This document shows, piece by piece, positions 56,101 through 64,000 of a DNA stretch of 64,000 bases. The position numbers and the translations under genes are program-made. The notes beneath the pieces are model-generated. The model did not search any database, was not told where the DNA came from, and worked only from the letters and a program-made list of their open reading frames with translations. The DNA lies in assembly GCA_963920635.1 (NCBI GenBank), contig OY987303.1, forward strand, positions 54,063,223-54,127,222, written 5' to 3'. Positions within the stretch are counted from its first letter, which is position 1. Each line of letters opens with the position of its first letter. This DNA comes from Pseudeuparius sepicola. Lineage: Eukaryota; Arthropoda; Insecta; Coleoptera; Anthribidae.

Positions 56101-59100
56101 TTGATTTCTACGCCGTCAAAAAGGATGTCTTTTACGGTAGTTGTTAGATAAATTGAAGTGGGGTTATCAAACATCTCGACAATAGCTTTGTTGACGATGG
56201 AAAGTAATGCGGGAGAATCCTTAGTGACCATATTGACCATTCCCTACGAAACACAGCATTGTAAGAAGGTATAGTCTTTTTGGCAAGGTCCTGGATCTTA
56301 CCACTATAAGCGGATTGAGAATGGTAACGGTATCATCGTCTCTGAGAGCTCCAGATAAGTTTTGATTGAAGAAGAAAGCTGCATATGGACTGTATGTTAA
56401 AGAATCGTCAGCTTCGTTGTCAACGACGTCTAATTTTTCTACATATTCGCTAAAAATATACATTAACGTTTGCAAAAATGGGCAGGCAGTGATTTTTATA
56501 TTTTTGCTGGTTATAGGTAAGGTTGGTCTTCAGTGGGAATAAATCATGAAGACACAAGCTTCAGTTCCCTTACGATTAACCTAATTTTCCGTGCTCCAAA
56601 GCAGTCAGGACAAGAAACCAATTAGGTATTGAAGTTCCAGAGATACAGGCGGGACTCTTGACTTCCTAAACGTATTAATGCAATGTGTTATTCATTTTAA
56701 CAAAGTTGATAATACTAGACCTATTAAAATCATTTGTTGTTCAATATCTCTTAAAACAAATAACCGTCGAGTCACGGGCGTAGCCAAGGGGGGGGGGGGT
56801 CCGGGGGTTCCGAAATAAGCAAAATATTACCTAATATTATACCGAAAAAATACGAGGAGTGAAGAGTTAAATTATTATTACGTTTGAATATATGTAGTAA
56901 TAGTAGCGCCTAGCTCCATCTTTTGACGAGAGGCAGACGCAGTTGCAGCCGAACTATTTTGTATTGTAGGGACACTTTGCGTTGTTTCTCGATCATTCGC
57001 CATGCCCCTCGGTCGAAATGAGCGGAACTTTGTGGAAGTTCGTGGAAGTTTCTGGACGGCTATTGGGCTGCTATATAAGCGGCGCCGCGGCGCGTGACCG
57101 CGCTTACGGCAGTATTGTTCCATGCGAACTCGAAGCGAATAAAAGTGAAAAGGGGTGAACGAATAGTGAAGAGAATTAAGTGTACCGTGTAAGTGAGTAA
57201 TTTTAGTGCGCTGTTATTCGATGACCTTGTTAACGATAGATACGTGAATCATTATTACTGTCGAAAAATGGAGGGGAAAAAAAGGAAGGGTGATAAACTT
57301 AAAGGTATGGGCTACTGGAAAAAGTGGTGTAGTCAAGGTCAAGGGGTTTCTAATAAAGAAACAAATTTGGATTTAGCTATCAAAGCTTCAGCTACCTTGC
57401 ATGCTGATAAGAAGACTGCCTACCCCGAAATCTAGTTTGGAATGCCTAGATATGTGCGATAAAAACCTTTATCCTAATATTTACACATTACTACAAATCT
57501 TGGCTACCATTCCTGTATCCACTGCTACCCCAGAAAGGTCTTTCTCGAGCCTAAGGAGACTGAAAAACTATTTACGAAACACTACAAGTGAAAACAGATT
57601 TAATGGTTTGGCTCTAATGAACATTCACTATGGAACAGAAATTCATGCAGATGAAGTAGTGGATATATTTAAAAGAAAAAGCCGAAGATTTCTTCTTTAA
57701 TGGTTTTAGATTTAGCGCAGAGGAACGAAATTAATTTATCCATTTCATTTAAAGTTAAGAACTTTATAAATATGTCGTAGTTTTTCGGATGAATATATAG
57801 ATATTAAATTTCATGTAAGTATATTTTTGTTGTTTTATTTACTTCTCAAAGCCTATAGGTTTCATTTTTTTTTTCTATTGGCTGAATTTAGCAATGTACA
57901 GCCTGATCGGTTAGGTACAAAAACTTGGAATGGAGGGCATAGTGTCTTTGTTGCTTACTGTTTTATAGTTTATAGGTTCATGTTTGATTGTTTGCCATCT
58001 TTCATAAGCTTCGAGTATACCTACAGAGGGTCGCATATTTAAAATATTGGGTTGTAGTGTTGCCGTAGACTGAATTTCTTGGCATTGTTAAAGGCAAATG
58101 TTACGATTTCGTGACTGTCGTTCAAGGAAACACGTATACTACTTGACCTATACGCTCGAGCCAATGATTAAAAAAGTAGTTTTTCTAAATACAGGGTTAA
58201 CTATCACTTAGTACAAAAATTTTTATGGCAGATAAAGAAAAATTAGACTTGCTAAAATAAATTTTCAAAAATTTTCTAACATTTGTCTTAAGCCTAAAAA
58301 AATTTTTTTTCAAATTGTATTAAACCCCTCAAAAAACGCCGCCTATGGACGCCCGCGCGACATGTCAATAGCGCGGCGTTGCCACGTCTATCAATTTATC
58401 CGAGGATTCACCACAAAATTTCGATTTCCTTTTAAAAACGATTACTTTCTGAGGAACATGTAGAATGCCTATGAAACACCTACCTTACTGACATTTCCAG
58501 GATTGTTTGCACCATTTTCTGTTTTCTTGCTTTTTTACATTAAAAGTCACACAACACAACATTCACATTTTTTAAATCTGTTGGGGATCTCTTGGTTTCC
58601 CTCTGCTATTCCTTTTGTTTGAAGCGAGGTACTCAGCCTGACGACCACGACGAGGTAGATCCCCTCCGCCAGGAAAACCCCGAAGGGTAACCGAAAAATC
58701 ACAACTGCACTAGCACACATTGCACAAATGCACATGCAAAGCACTACAGTAGCTGTTCAAAGAGGCCGCCATTAACTTCGATGCACAAATTCACTCGGTT
58801 AACTAAAGAAGTCTGGATACGTGCAAAAAGTCCATGATTATTCCGGATTTGAACAGCTGCACCTTCAATTCGTTCACGTAACTGCTGCTCGTTGTCGATT
58901 TCCTGCTCGTACACAATCGCCTTCATGAATCCCCAAATACAAAAATCCATTGGATTTAAGTCTGGTGATCGCGGCGGCCATGCAATTGGCCCTCCTCTTC
59001 CGATCCAACGGTTGGGGCATTGGTCGTCTAAAAGTGCACGAACAGGTCTCGCAAAATGGGCTGGTGCACCATCGTGCATAAACCACATGTCATGCAGTAC

Positions 59101-62100
59101 TTGTAGTGGCAAATTATCAAACAAAACATTTGTCAGAAAATACAAGTATCGTTCAGCGTTTAAATTTTCCGGTAGAATGTATGGTCCAATTAATCGATCT
59201 CCATAAACTCCTGCCCAAACATTGATGGAAAACCGACGTTGGAAATTAAACCGCCGAACAGCATGTGGGTTCTCATCGGACCAAATATGGCTGTTGTGTC
59301 TAAAAAAAAAACAAAAATTAGAAATATTCACAATTTTGGCGAAGGCGTTAGGATTGACATAGCCAATTTTATAATAAATAAAAAAGATAATATGGAGGAG
59401 AGAAAGCTATAAGTAAGTAAAAATTTACATACGTGTTTAAAACCCCAGCACGTGTGAAGCAGCATTCGTCTGTCCAAAGAATGTTGAAAACAAAGTTTGG
59501 GTCTTGGGCGATTCGATCACGTAGCCAAGTGCAGTAGGTCATTCTCACCGGAAAATCATTTGCTTCTAATGCTTGGACCTTTTGTATGTGATAAGGGTGA
59601 AGGCCGTTTTCCCTTAGAATCCTCCATGCCTGTAAATAATTGTATTGTTACATTTTAAATTTTATGTAGGTATTAGGTGCAAGCAAAGACAATCCCATCA
59701 CATGGGATAGTCTTTGGTAGAAGTCAGTTTTATTGGTTTTATTTTACTTGCCTTGTTCTGAGATATTCCCAATCTCCTTGCAATAGCTGTAGTGCTTATG
59801 GAAGGTTGCTCTTCCACCAAATCAAGCACTGACTCAACATCGTCCATGTTCATTTGCCCTCCAGGCCCACCCCTTCGAGCTTGCAAAACACCAGTGTTTC
59901 GCATACGTTGTACAATGTTCACGAAAGTACGTGGGTTAGGCATATTTGCCCTGTTAGGAAAACGAATACGGTATTCTGCTGCAGCTCGATGTGCACTTTC
60001 ATCGCATCTCCCGTACATTATAACCATGTCCGTTAACTCGGCGTTCGAATACTCCGGCATTTTCACAAAGACGCTGAACGATTTGCCGCGAAAATCAAGA
60101 CAAAACTGGGAAATAACGCCATGTTACATTCGCAAATGCCCTCCGTCGGCTACTAGCCAAACTTGAAAAGGTTTGTTCCAACAGGGCCAATAACCGTGCT
60201 CAAGCACGTTCAGCGCATGCGCACTACCCCGCTGGCTGTTCCAACTGAATTATGTACCTAAGCAATAACCGCGTGTACTGACATGCGCAATGTAGTCATG
60301 TGACAGAGATAAACAATAACCTCATATTTTTGTTTTTACGTAGATGGTTTTAAATCGATGGCTGGGATCGTGTTTTTTATTTCTTGTTGGTTTTTGGCTT
60401 GTTGGGTAGGGCGGGGAATCGTTGAACAATAATTTTTTAGAGTGAAGAGTGAGGTTAGCCCACCGAACATTCGGTTAGCCACATATTAAACACGCAGGTT
60501 AGGTGCGGTCGCAAAACGTGATTTGGTCGATTTGATTCACAATCCGTTCCATCTGAAATTTTCTTTGGGATCGCACATGAACGGTGCAAAACTAGCGCAT
60601 GCGTTCTTTAAGGGTTATCATCTAGTTCATGTGCAGTTCTGTGACGGTACGTAAATTCGAGTTGGAACAAATGATCCCAAAGAAAATTTCAGATGGAACG
60701 GAAAAATTGTTCAACGATTCCCCGCCCTACCCAACAAGCCAAAAACCAACAAGAAATAAAAAACACGATCCCAGCCATCGATTTAAACCTATCTACGTAA
60801 AAACAAAAATATGATGTTAATGTTTATCTCTGTCACACGATCATACACTGCGCATGTCAGTACACGCGGTTATTGCTTTAGACCAGGCACCGTTTTTATC
60901 GTACAAGGACGATACACAAATGATCCATAAATCGGCTGGAACAGTGCGTGTATCGTCCCGTGTCGGTAGGTACATAATTCAGTTGGAACAGCCAGTGGGG
61001 TAGTGCGCATGCGCTGAACGTGCTTGAGCACGGTTATTGGCCCTGTTGGAACAAACCTTGTATGTACAGTTAGTTGCCTAGCTAGGAAGTTATGAAATGA
61101 CGAACGGGGCAACGCGGAGCAGTCGAAAAAACGTTTCATAGACTCGACCGGGCCGATACGTCGCTTAATTCATACCGCCGAGGCTTCAGAACAATAAATC
61201 CTTTATCTATGCTTCAGAAGAGGTTAGATGGTGGACAAGAATTCATCAGAGGAGCTCCGGGGGTATTAAGGGAGACGGCTTGTGGTGTCGCGGTAATGAG
61301 CTTTCCGCGAGAGTAGGAACCGGTCCGGATACGAGCTAAGGTAAGGGGAATCTAATAGCGCTGCATCTGTACAGATTCAAATCGATTGTTATTTATGTAT
61401 TTTTTAAATTTGTTTGAGTAAAAAGGTATTTTCACCGTTCCTAAATCAACGGCAACACCGCGGAAAATCACTTCAGCTGTCAGTACCTTCAGAAGCCAAA
61501 TTGGATGACGTCATTAAAGGCGGCGATTTACAGGGAAAATAGGGGTCTTTACCCGTTTTTTTAAAGATCGTAAAAAAAATCTAAAAATATTTTTCTATGT
61601 TTTCTTAAGCCACCCTGCGCACGTGGTAAAAATTTTTGTACTAAGTCATAGTTAACCCTGTATAATTTACTTTTAAAAACAAAGTAAGCCACCAGAATTT
61701 AGCAGCTGGGTAAGTAAGAAATATTGGACAGGGAGTCCCAAATTTTATGCTATTGGGAGGTTTCTCCTAGACTAGAGCTTGATTTTCGAAATATGCGGCT
61801 TCATATTTATTTTTGTATTTTTTTTATATTCCCAGTAATGTATAACCATCTTAAACTTCAAATTATATTTCTTTGACTAAAACTTTTTTTACGTAACTGT
61901 AACACCCACTTACAATTATTCTAGTCGGTAATTTTTGCTTTTTAAGTGCATGCTATAATACATCTTTAATTATGTGATGTTAATTTGATATTTGATTACA
62001 TATTATTAGGTAGAATGATCTTCAAAATATATGTAGTTATTTATTTAGTGAAGTAAATAATAGTTAAATTTTAAATCAGATTCATATTCGTTCATTATCC

Positions 62101-62556
62101 TGAAGGTTGGCCTTAAGACGTTAAATTTAAAGATAGTTCAGAATTATTGCCTTTATAAAAAATTTGAGGTTCTTACTTTTGAAAATTACACTTGAAATTC
62201 TTGTTATAATTCAAGTTATTGTATGAAAGCCACTTACTCATAACAGTAGGGTCCAACCTGGTTCAAAATCGGCATAGCACCATTTTGCACTTCCATAGGA
62301 TTAGTAACGTTAAAGAAATATACACTGAAGTTTAGCGGGAACGGCAGTTTAATATATATCTCTCTCACATCGTTGCGTTTTCTTAATGACACTTGCTGCA
62401 ACTTCTTCTTAAGCATTTTTTCATCTACTAAGTATTAGTTCTACTTACGTCTCTTATCCCAAATTTCATAATTTCGTCAAACAGAAAGAACTTAAGCAAC
62501 AAACATACTCCTATCCAGCTACTACTAGCGATAAGAACTTTTTTAGCATTGTTCAT
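49860..62556 (-). CDS. Sensory neuron membrane protein / CD36-family receptor, eight exons
   Basis: Two-pass membrane glycoprotein of the CD36 family. SNMPs help deliver lipophilic pheromones to receptors in olfactory neurons. Exons, minus strand: 62556-62449, about 62416-62238, 56449-56302, 56243-55989, 55939-55728, 51571-51286, 50327-50202 and 50150-49860. Junctions from exon 2 onward are GT-AG and in frame, giving about 534 residues, the usual SNMP length. Seen are an N-terminal membrane segment (VGVCLLLKFFLF-type), the NVTNPMEVQNGA block, ectodomain cysteines in INCRAKEFAAKAVC, PECNRFKGTDG, DLCR, CYCETPTTC and KCMG, then FWIEEG and a C-terminal membrane segment (IVGILLWVGIFSGFAVLML). The exon 1 to 2 junction does not fit: only 32 bp separate the frames, with an offset of two and a stop. 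SNMP1 versus SNMP2 is not resolved. Confidence 0.88.
50202..50327 (-). CDS. SNMP exon 7
   Basis: 42 codons, MLGVPLDAKKRMQFNMPI to HPIFWIEE, a conserved juxtamembrane block of CD36-family proteins. Both junctions are phase 0. The intron to exon 8 is 51 bp. Confidence 0.9.
50356..51140. repeat. ACCGACTTC-type element with 119 bp subrepeats in SNMP intron 6
   Basis: It starts ACCGACTTCAAAAAAGGAGG and ends with the complement-like GTGAAGTCGGTGTT. Inside are about three units of roughly 119 bp sharing GGCCCCATTTAAATTTGAAG and ACCGATTTCGATGATTCTT. Further on, ATTTTAGAAATATTTTTCT faces its complement (50.92 and 51.08 kb). The ACCGACTTC start is familiar from many lepidopteran genomes (family knowledge); here it may be shared by transfer. 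Confidence 0.7.
51286..51571 (-). CDS. SNMP exon 6 (cysteine-rich ectodomain)
   Basis: Starts by completing the Arg codon, TVEAYYVNTTV, then the cysteines CYCETPTTC, GLMDLTKCMGVPLIATFPHF and GMSPEGDKHGIYIMFEP. Carries an N-glycosylation site (NTT). The donor is CCG|GTAAAG. Confidence 0.9.
51804..52275 (+). repeat. Dispersed repeat, copy 2 of 2091-2513
   Basis: Same order of segments as copy 1, with about 50 extra bases near 51.99-52.05 kb. The GATAATTGCACAAGTG hairpin is preserved. Confidence 0.75.
52789..54845. repeat. 360 bp tandem repeat array, six units
   Basis: The segment GGTTCCACTTGCCCCAATTT starts units at 53169, 53529, 53889, 54249 and 54609, exactly 360 bp apart. A first, 20 bp longer and diverged unit starts at 52789; the sixth is cut at about 54845. 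Units differ at a few bases only (ATAAAAATAGAG versus ATAGAAATAGAG). At every boundary TTGGGGCAAGTGGAAC faces GTTCCACTTGCCCCAA across 28 bp. The repeated frame (QQESEGTFQQQEQEMGVPLQ) ends in each unit, so a fused repeat protein is not made. Confidence 0.95.
54846..55483 (+). pseudogene. Transposon-like protein remnant downstream of the array
   Basis: One frame gives an acidic and basic linker (KRKRNKKPKKTLLLGSS, EEQTDSDDDIEWGRPRSPSL). A second, overlapping frame gives YYVAQVLRGFGDEVEIKCLR, then YYYPQVPDIPIITKSQIVFV and SLNQYNVR. The tail resembles the C-terminal end of uncharacterised insect transposon-derived proteins that I associate loosely with pogo/Tigger-type genes. The catalytic part is absent, and a frameshift separates the two frames. 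Confidence 0.4.
55728..55939 (-). CDS. SNMP exon 5
   Basis: 70 codons plus two bases: RNATLGKRTKVLRGI (N-glycosylation NAT), LIEVDGIKELTLWNTPECN, KGTDGWIFPPLTKKNE and FSPDLC. The acceptor is ATTTCAG|AGA, phase 0. Confidence 0.9.
55989..56243 (-). CDS. SNMP exon 4
   Basis: 85 codons, GMVNMVTKDSPALLSIV through VKDILFDGVEINC and KEFAAKAVC to FSILGP. The DILFDG and INC motifs are shared across the CD36 family. Both junctions are phase 0. Confidence 0.92.
56302..56449 (-). CDS. SNMP exon 3
   Basis: Completes an Asp codon, then EYVEKLDVVDNEADDSLTY and RDDDTVTILNPLIV. The acceptor is TTTTTAG|CGA. The intron to exon 4 is 58 bp, and to exon 2 is 5.8 kb. Confidence 0.9.
57072..57079 (+). promoter_or_regulatory. 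TATA box of the hAT derivative (candidate)
   Basis: TATATAAG lies in a GC-rich stretch (GCGGCGCCGCGGCGCGTG follows) about 175 bases before the first frame of the hAT derivative. A start site would be expected near 57100-57110. Inference from composition and spacing only. Confidence 0.35.
57220..57700 (+). pseudogene. hAT transposase remnant (N-terminal and C-terminal parts)
   Basis: A first frame carries MEGKKRKGDKLKGMGYWKKW and ends at 57435. A second, overlapping frame gives KSSLECLDMCDKNLYPNIY, then STATPERSFSSLRRLKNYL and ENRFNGLALMNIH, the hAT C-terminal dimerisation domain. The zinc-finger and catalytic regions between them are lost, so the protein cannot be active. Confidence 0.85.
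58744..59299 (-). CDS. Transposase exon 3 (second and third catalytic Asp)
   Basis: Begins by completing T171, then HNSHIWSDENPHAV, and ends VNGGLFEQLL. The acceptor is TTTTTTTTAG|ACA. Confidence 0.88.
58744..60066 (-). CDS. Transposase, 355 residues, three exons, DDD catalytic triad
   Basis: DDE-type transposase that cuts and pastes the surrounding element at TA. Exons, minus strand: 60066-59752, 59629-59433 and 59299-58744 (1068 nt, no stop before the end). The N-terminus (MPEYSNAELTDMVIMYGRCD, RFPNRANMPNPRTF) is the DUF4817 helix-turn-helix type; a second helical domain follows (STTAIARRLGISQNKAWRIL). Catalytic residues by position: D159 in ILWTDECCF, D247 in MWFMHDGAPAHF and D289 in SPDLNPMDF. 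Forty-one residues separate the last two, a DD41D spacing. Intron 1 is GC-AG (AAG|GCAAGT); intron 2 is GT-AG. It looks intact and possibly active. Confidence 0.88.
59433..59629 (-). CDS. Transposase exon 2 (first catalytic Asp)
   Basis: AWRILRENGLHPYHIQKVQA to GVLNT, containing ILWTDECC. Acceptor TTTACAG|GCA; donor AC|GTATGT. Confidence 0.85.
59752..60066 (-). CDS. Transposase exon 1 (DNA-binding region)
   Basis: 105 codons from MKMPEYSN to GISQNK. The donor is AAG|GCAAGT, a GC-type donor with otherwise perfect consensus. Reading through it gives a stop soon after. Confidence 0.82.
60166..61064. repeat. 0.9 kb palindrome inside the transposon
   Basis: AAGGTTTGTTCCAACAGGGCC at the left faces its complement at the right. 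Arms continue through GTGCTCAAGCACG, CGCATGCGCACTACCCC, AATCGATGGCTGGGATCGTG and GGGTAGGGCGGGGAATCGTTG, with an inner pair TCCATCTGAAATTTTCTTTG at 60550 and 60675. The right arm has about 60 extra bases near 60.89 kb. It could be a nested foldback element or the promoter region of the transposon. Confidence 0.85.
61661..62237. other. SNMP intron 2 remainder, no other feature seen
   Basis: AT-rich intron DNA upstream of the transposon insertion. Nothing recognisable. Confidence 0.5.
62238..62416 (-). CDS. SNMP exon 2 (upstream limit uncertain)
   Basis: Encodes MLKKKLQQVSLRKRNDVREI, the conserved IKLPFPLNFSVYFFNVTNP and VGPYCY. The donor is GA|GTAAGT, phase 2. The frame is open a few codons upstream of this ATG, but no acceptor gives an in-frame join to exon 1. 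Confidence 0.85.
62449..62556 (-). CDS. SNMP exon 1 (first membrane segment)
   Basis: 36 codons: MNNAKKVLIASSSWIGVCLL followed by LKFFLFDEIMKFGIRD, then a perfect donor GTAAGT. A strong acceptor (TTGTGTGCAG) lies 11 bases before the ATG, so a 5' untranslated exon probably lies upstream. Confidence 0.7.
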
Positions 62557-62567
62557 GTCGGCGAATC

Positions 62568-63397
62568 CTGCACACAAGTACAAATAAAATAATTGATGAT
62601 TCTCGTAGGAAATTACAGTGTGACCATCGGAGTGTAGGTAATTTGTGACTAGGTGGAAAAAGCGTCTTTCTCGAAAATAAAAATCGTTAACAATGGTCTG
62701 GGGGAGTGGGGGAAGGCTGTTGAAAGATGAAGGTTAATGTCAGCAAATACCATGAATTAGAGATGAATTTTATTAGATTTTCATTAGTGGAGAAACGATT
62801 CCTTCCTAATGGCGAATAACTTAAGACTTAACGGGTTTGTAGATTAACTTGGGCGAATTCAGGAAAAAGGTACAAATCATTCGCCGCGGAAAAAAATTCA
62901 AATTTTCGTTTTCATTTTTCCTTAACACAATGTTAGTCCTATACTAAAATCGAGCAATCCGTACGCCTGCCGTAAATAAAACCACGTGTTCAATGACGAT
63001 CCGCGATTGGTCGGTAGGCTATAAAGTTTCATCCGAGTCGGCAACAGGGACGTACTCGATCGCAAAAGTGTTGTTATGCGGTCTTACCTTGTTGTTTTCA
63101 GCTATTTAGACACTGCCACAAATAATTTTATCCAATAAGCCAATAATTCTTTTCCCAAATATTTTGATGTAAACCATTGTAAAATTAAAATTAAATAAAG
63201 GTCGTGCCTCAGTGCGGCCCTGGCGAATATTTCAACTCACGTGCTCTTGTTTACGCCAGGCGTAAGAGTTGCTCGATTTTACTATAGATGGTTTCCTAAG
63301 AACTACTGTTATTTTTTTTATGATATTGTAGATACATATTTATCGATTTTAATAATATTTTGTTATGTTTTATTCCATCCAAGGCACCTTGGTTTAT
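62568..63397. other. Upstream region of the SNMP gene, no other feature seen
   Basis: The 5' untranslated exon and promoter should lie here or beyond the window. I cannot identify them. No repeats with clear boundaries. Confidence 0.4.
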
Positions 63398-64000
63398 ATC
63401 GGGGACTCTTTAAAATAAGGGGACCCAGCATGTCACAGTCTATCACATGGGATAAGCGAAGCCTTGAGGGGAAGTTTGTTTTCTGTTGACTCCAAGGAGA
63501 CCACAAAGGGGCTTATACAAGGTTATGTTATATGTCAGTGGCCAACTGCCATCAGGTTTTATGTGACATGCCAGTGCCACAGATTCTAAAGGAGGCAAAA
63601 TAATTCCCATCATAATTCAAATTTTTTTAACTTTTCAAACCTTCAGATACTCAGATGTGTCAATTAAAGGTAATGCGGCCGCCTGTAGTAGTCCCAATAA
63701 TTGCAACCAGATTTTTCCTGTATCACCTTTAGTACTTCTACGTGGGCATTACGTATAAGTAGGTAGTTCAAAACAAAAATCGTATTTCAAAATTTTGCAG
63801 GTAGCTTCAGTCAGGTCTTTTCTTAAAGAGTTTTTATCTACGACTACAAGTTTATTTTAAGTTTGTGAGGTACCTTGCAAAAGAAATAAAATTACAAAAA
63901 TTTTATAATGAACACCGAGAAAAACTACATCATTAGAACTACTAGACCTAATCTTATTACTCCATCCCGAAATCTGTGAAAGTTCTTTGGGTAGATACAT
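63398..64000 (-). mobile_element. hAT-like element, second copy of 6455-7483 (truncated by window end)
   Basis: From GGGGACTCTTTAAAATAAGG onward the sequence is the complement of the opsin-intron element read from its right end (CCCAGCATGTCACAGTCTAT and TAATGCGGCCGCCTG match). It is in inverted orientation relative to that copy and about 57 kb away. The target duplication cannot be checked because one end lies outside. Confidence 0.85.

Larger units (their letters stand above)
56773..57780 (+). mobile_element. hAT deletion derivative in SNMP intron 2
   Basis: A terminus-like CACGGGCGTAGCCAAGG followed by a poly-G tract resembles hAT ends elsewhere in the window. A GC-rich promoter-like region, a short N-terminal frame and a C-terminal dimerisation domain follow. 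The central catalytic part is missing. The right terminus and target duplication were not found. Confidence 0.7.
58192..61660 (-). mobile_element. Apparently intact Tc1/mariner-like transposon (DD41D type)
   Basis: The left terminus CAGGGTTAACTATCACTTAG and the complement of the right terminus agree at 34 of the first 35 bases. TA lies at 58190-58191 and 61661-61662. Weaker similarity between the ends continues for about 190 bp (AAACCCCT... and CGCCGCCT blocks). It encodes one three-exon transposase on the minus strand and has a 0.9 kb palindrome between the transposase start and the right end. It sits in SNMP intron 2. Confidence 0.9.

Overview
This is a 64 kb piece of an AT-rich animal nuclear genome, almost certainly an insect. 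It holds three intron-containing genes with GT-AG splice sites: a ciliary-type opsin, a UDP-glycosyltransferase and an arthropod-type CD36/SNMP protein. It also carries a very dense load of DNA transposons. The insect order is not resolved. The block starting with the ACCGACTTC motif near 50.36 kb is familiar from Lepidoptera, but such elements are also shared between orders, so I do not use it as proof.

Layout. (1) 6243-16483, plus strand: a complete six-exon c-opsin (pteropsin-like, 379 codons) with the retinal-binding lysine, the ERY and NPxxY motifs and the Glu181-type counterion. Its introns are stuffed with hAT-like elements and palindromic elements. (2) 16.5-38.2 kb: intergenic DNA made mostly of palindromic elements flanked by TA, two copies of a repeat containing a 5S rRNA-like promoter, and a Penelope-like retroelement split by a 2.9 kb TIR element. 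(3) 38328-49813, plus strand: a complete four-exon UGT (523 codons) with signal peptide, donor-binding signature and C-terminal membrane anchor. (4) 49860-62556, minus strand: an eight-exon SNMP/CD36 gene, tail-to-tail with the UGT and 46 bp from it. Its first exon junction does not resolve cleanly. Its introns contain a 360 bp tandem array, a hAT deletion derivative and an apparently intact 3.47 kb Tc1/mariner-like transposon.

The most interesting theme is a group of long inverted-repeat (palindromic) elements, at least ten of them, that begin CAGGGTG, CAGTGTG, CAGGATG or CAGAGTG and are mostly flanked by TA. One autonomous-looking relative (58192-61660) keeps a three-exon transposase (355 residues, DUF4817-like N-terminus, DD41D spacing by my count). 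Two palindromic elements (32110-33626 and 34472-38121) keep decayed pieces of the same kind of transposase. That suggests which enzyme family moves them. In one nested case (13778-14600 inside 13675-15142) the opposite arm of the host palindrome preserves the empty TA target site.

Other notable items are four copies of a 5S-rRNA-derived repeat, a THAP-domain element with an 8 bp target duplication that inflated a UGT intron, hAT elements with exact 8 bp duplications in opsin introns, and a UGT whose DQ sugar-contact motif reads DH. All coordinates were read by eye. Exon junctions were checked by reading frame. Repeat boundaries are approximate unless a target duplication is given.
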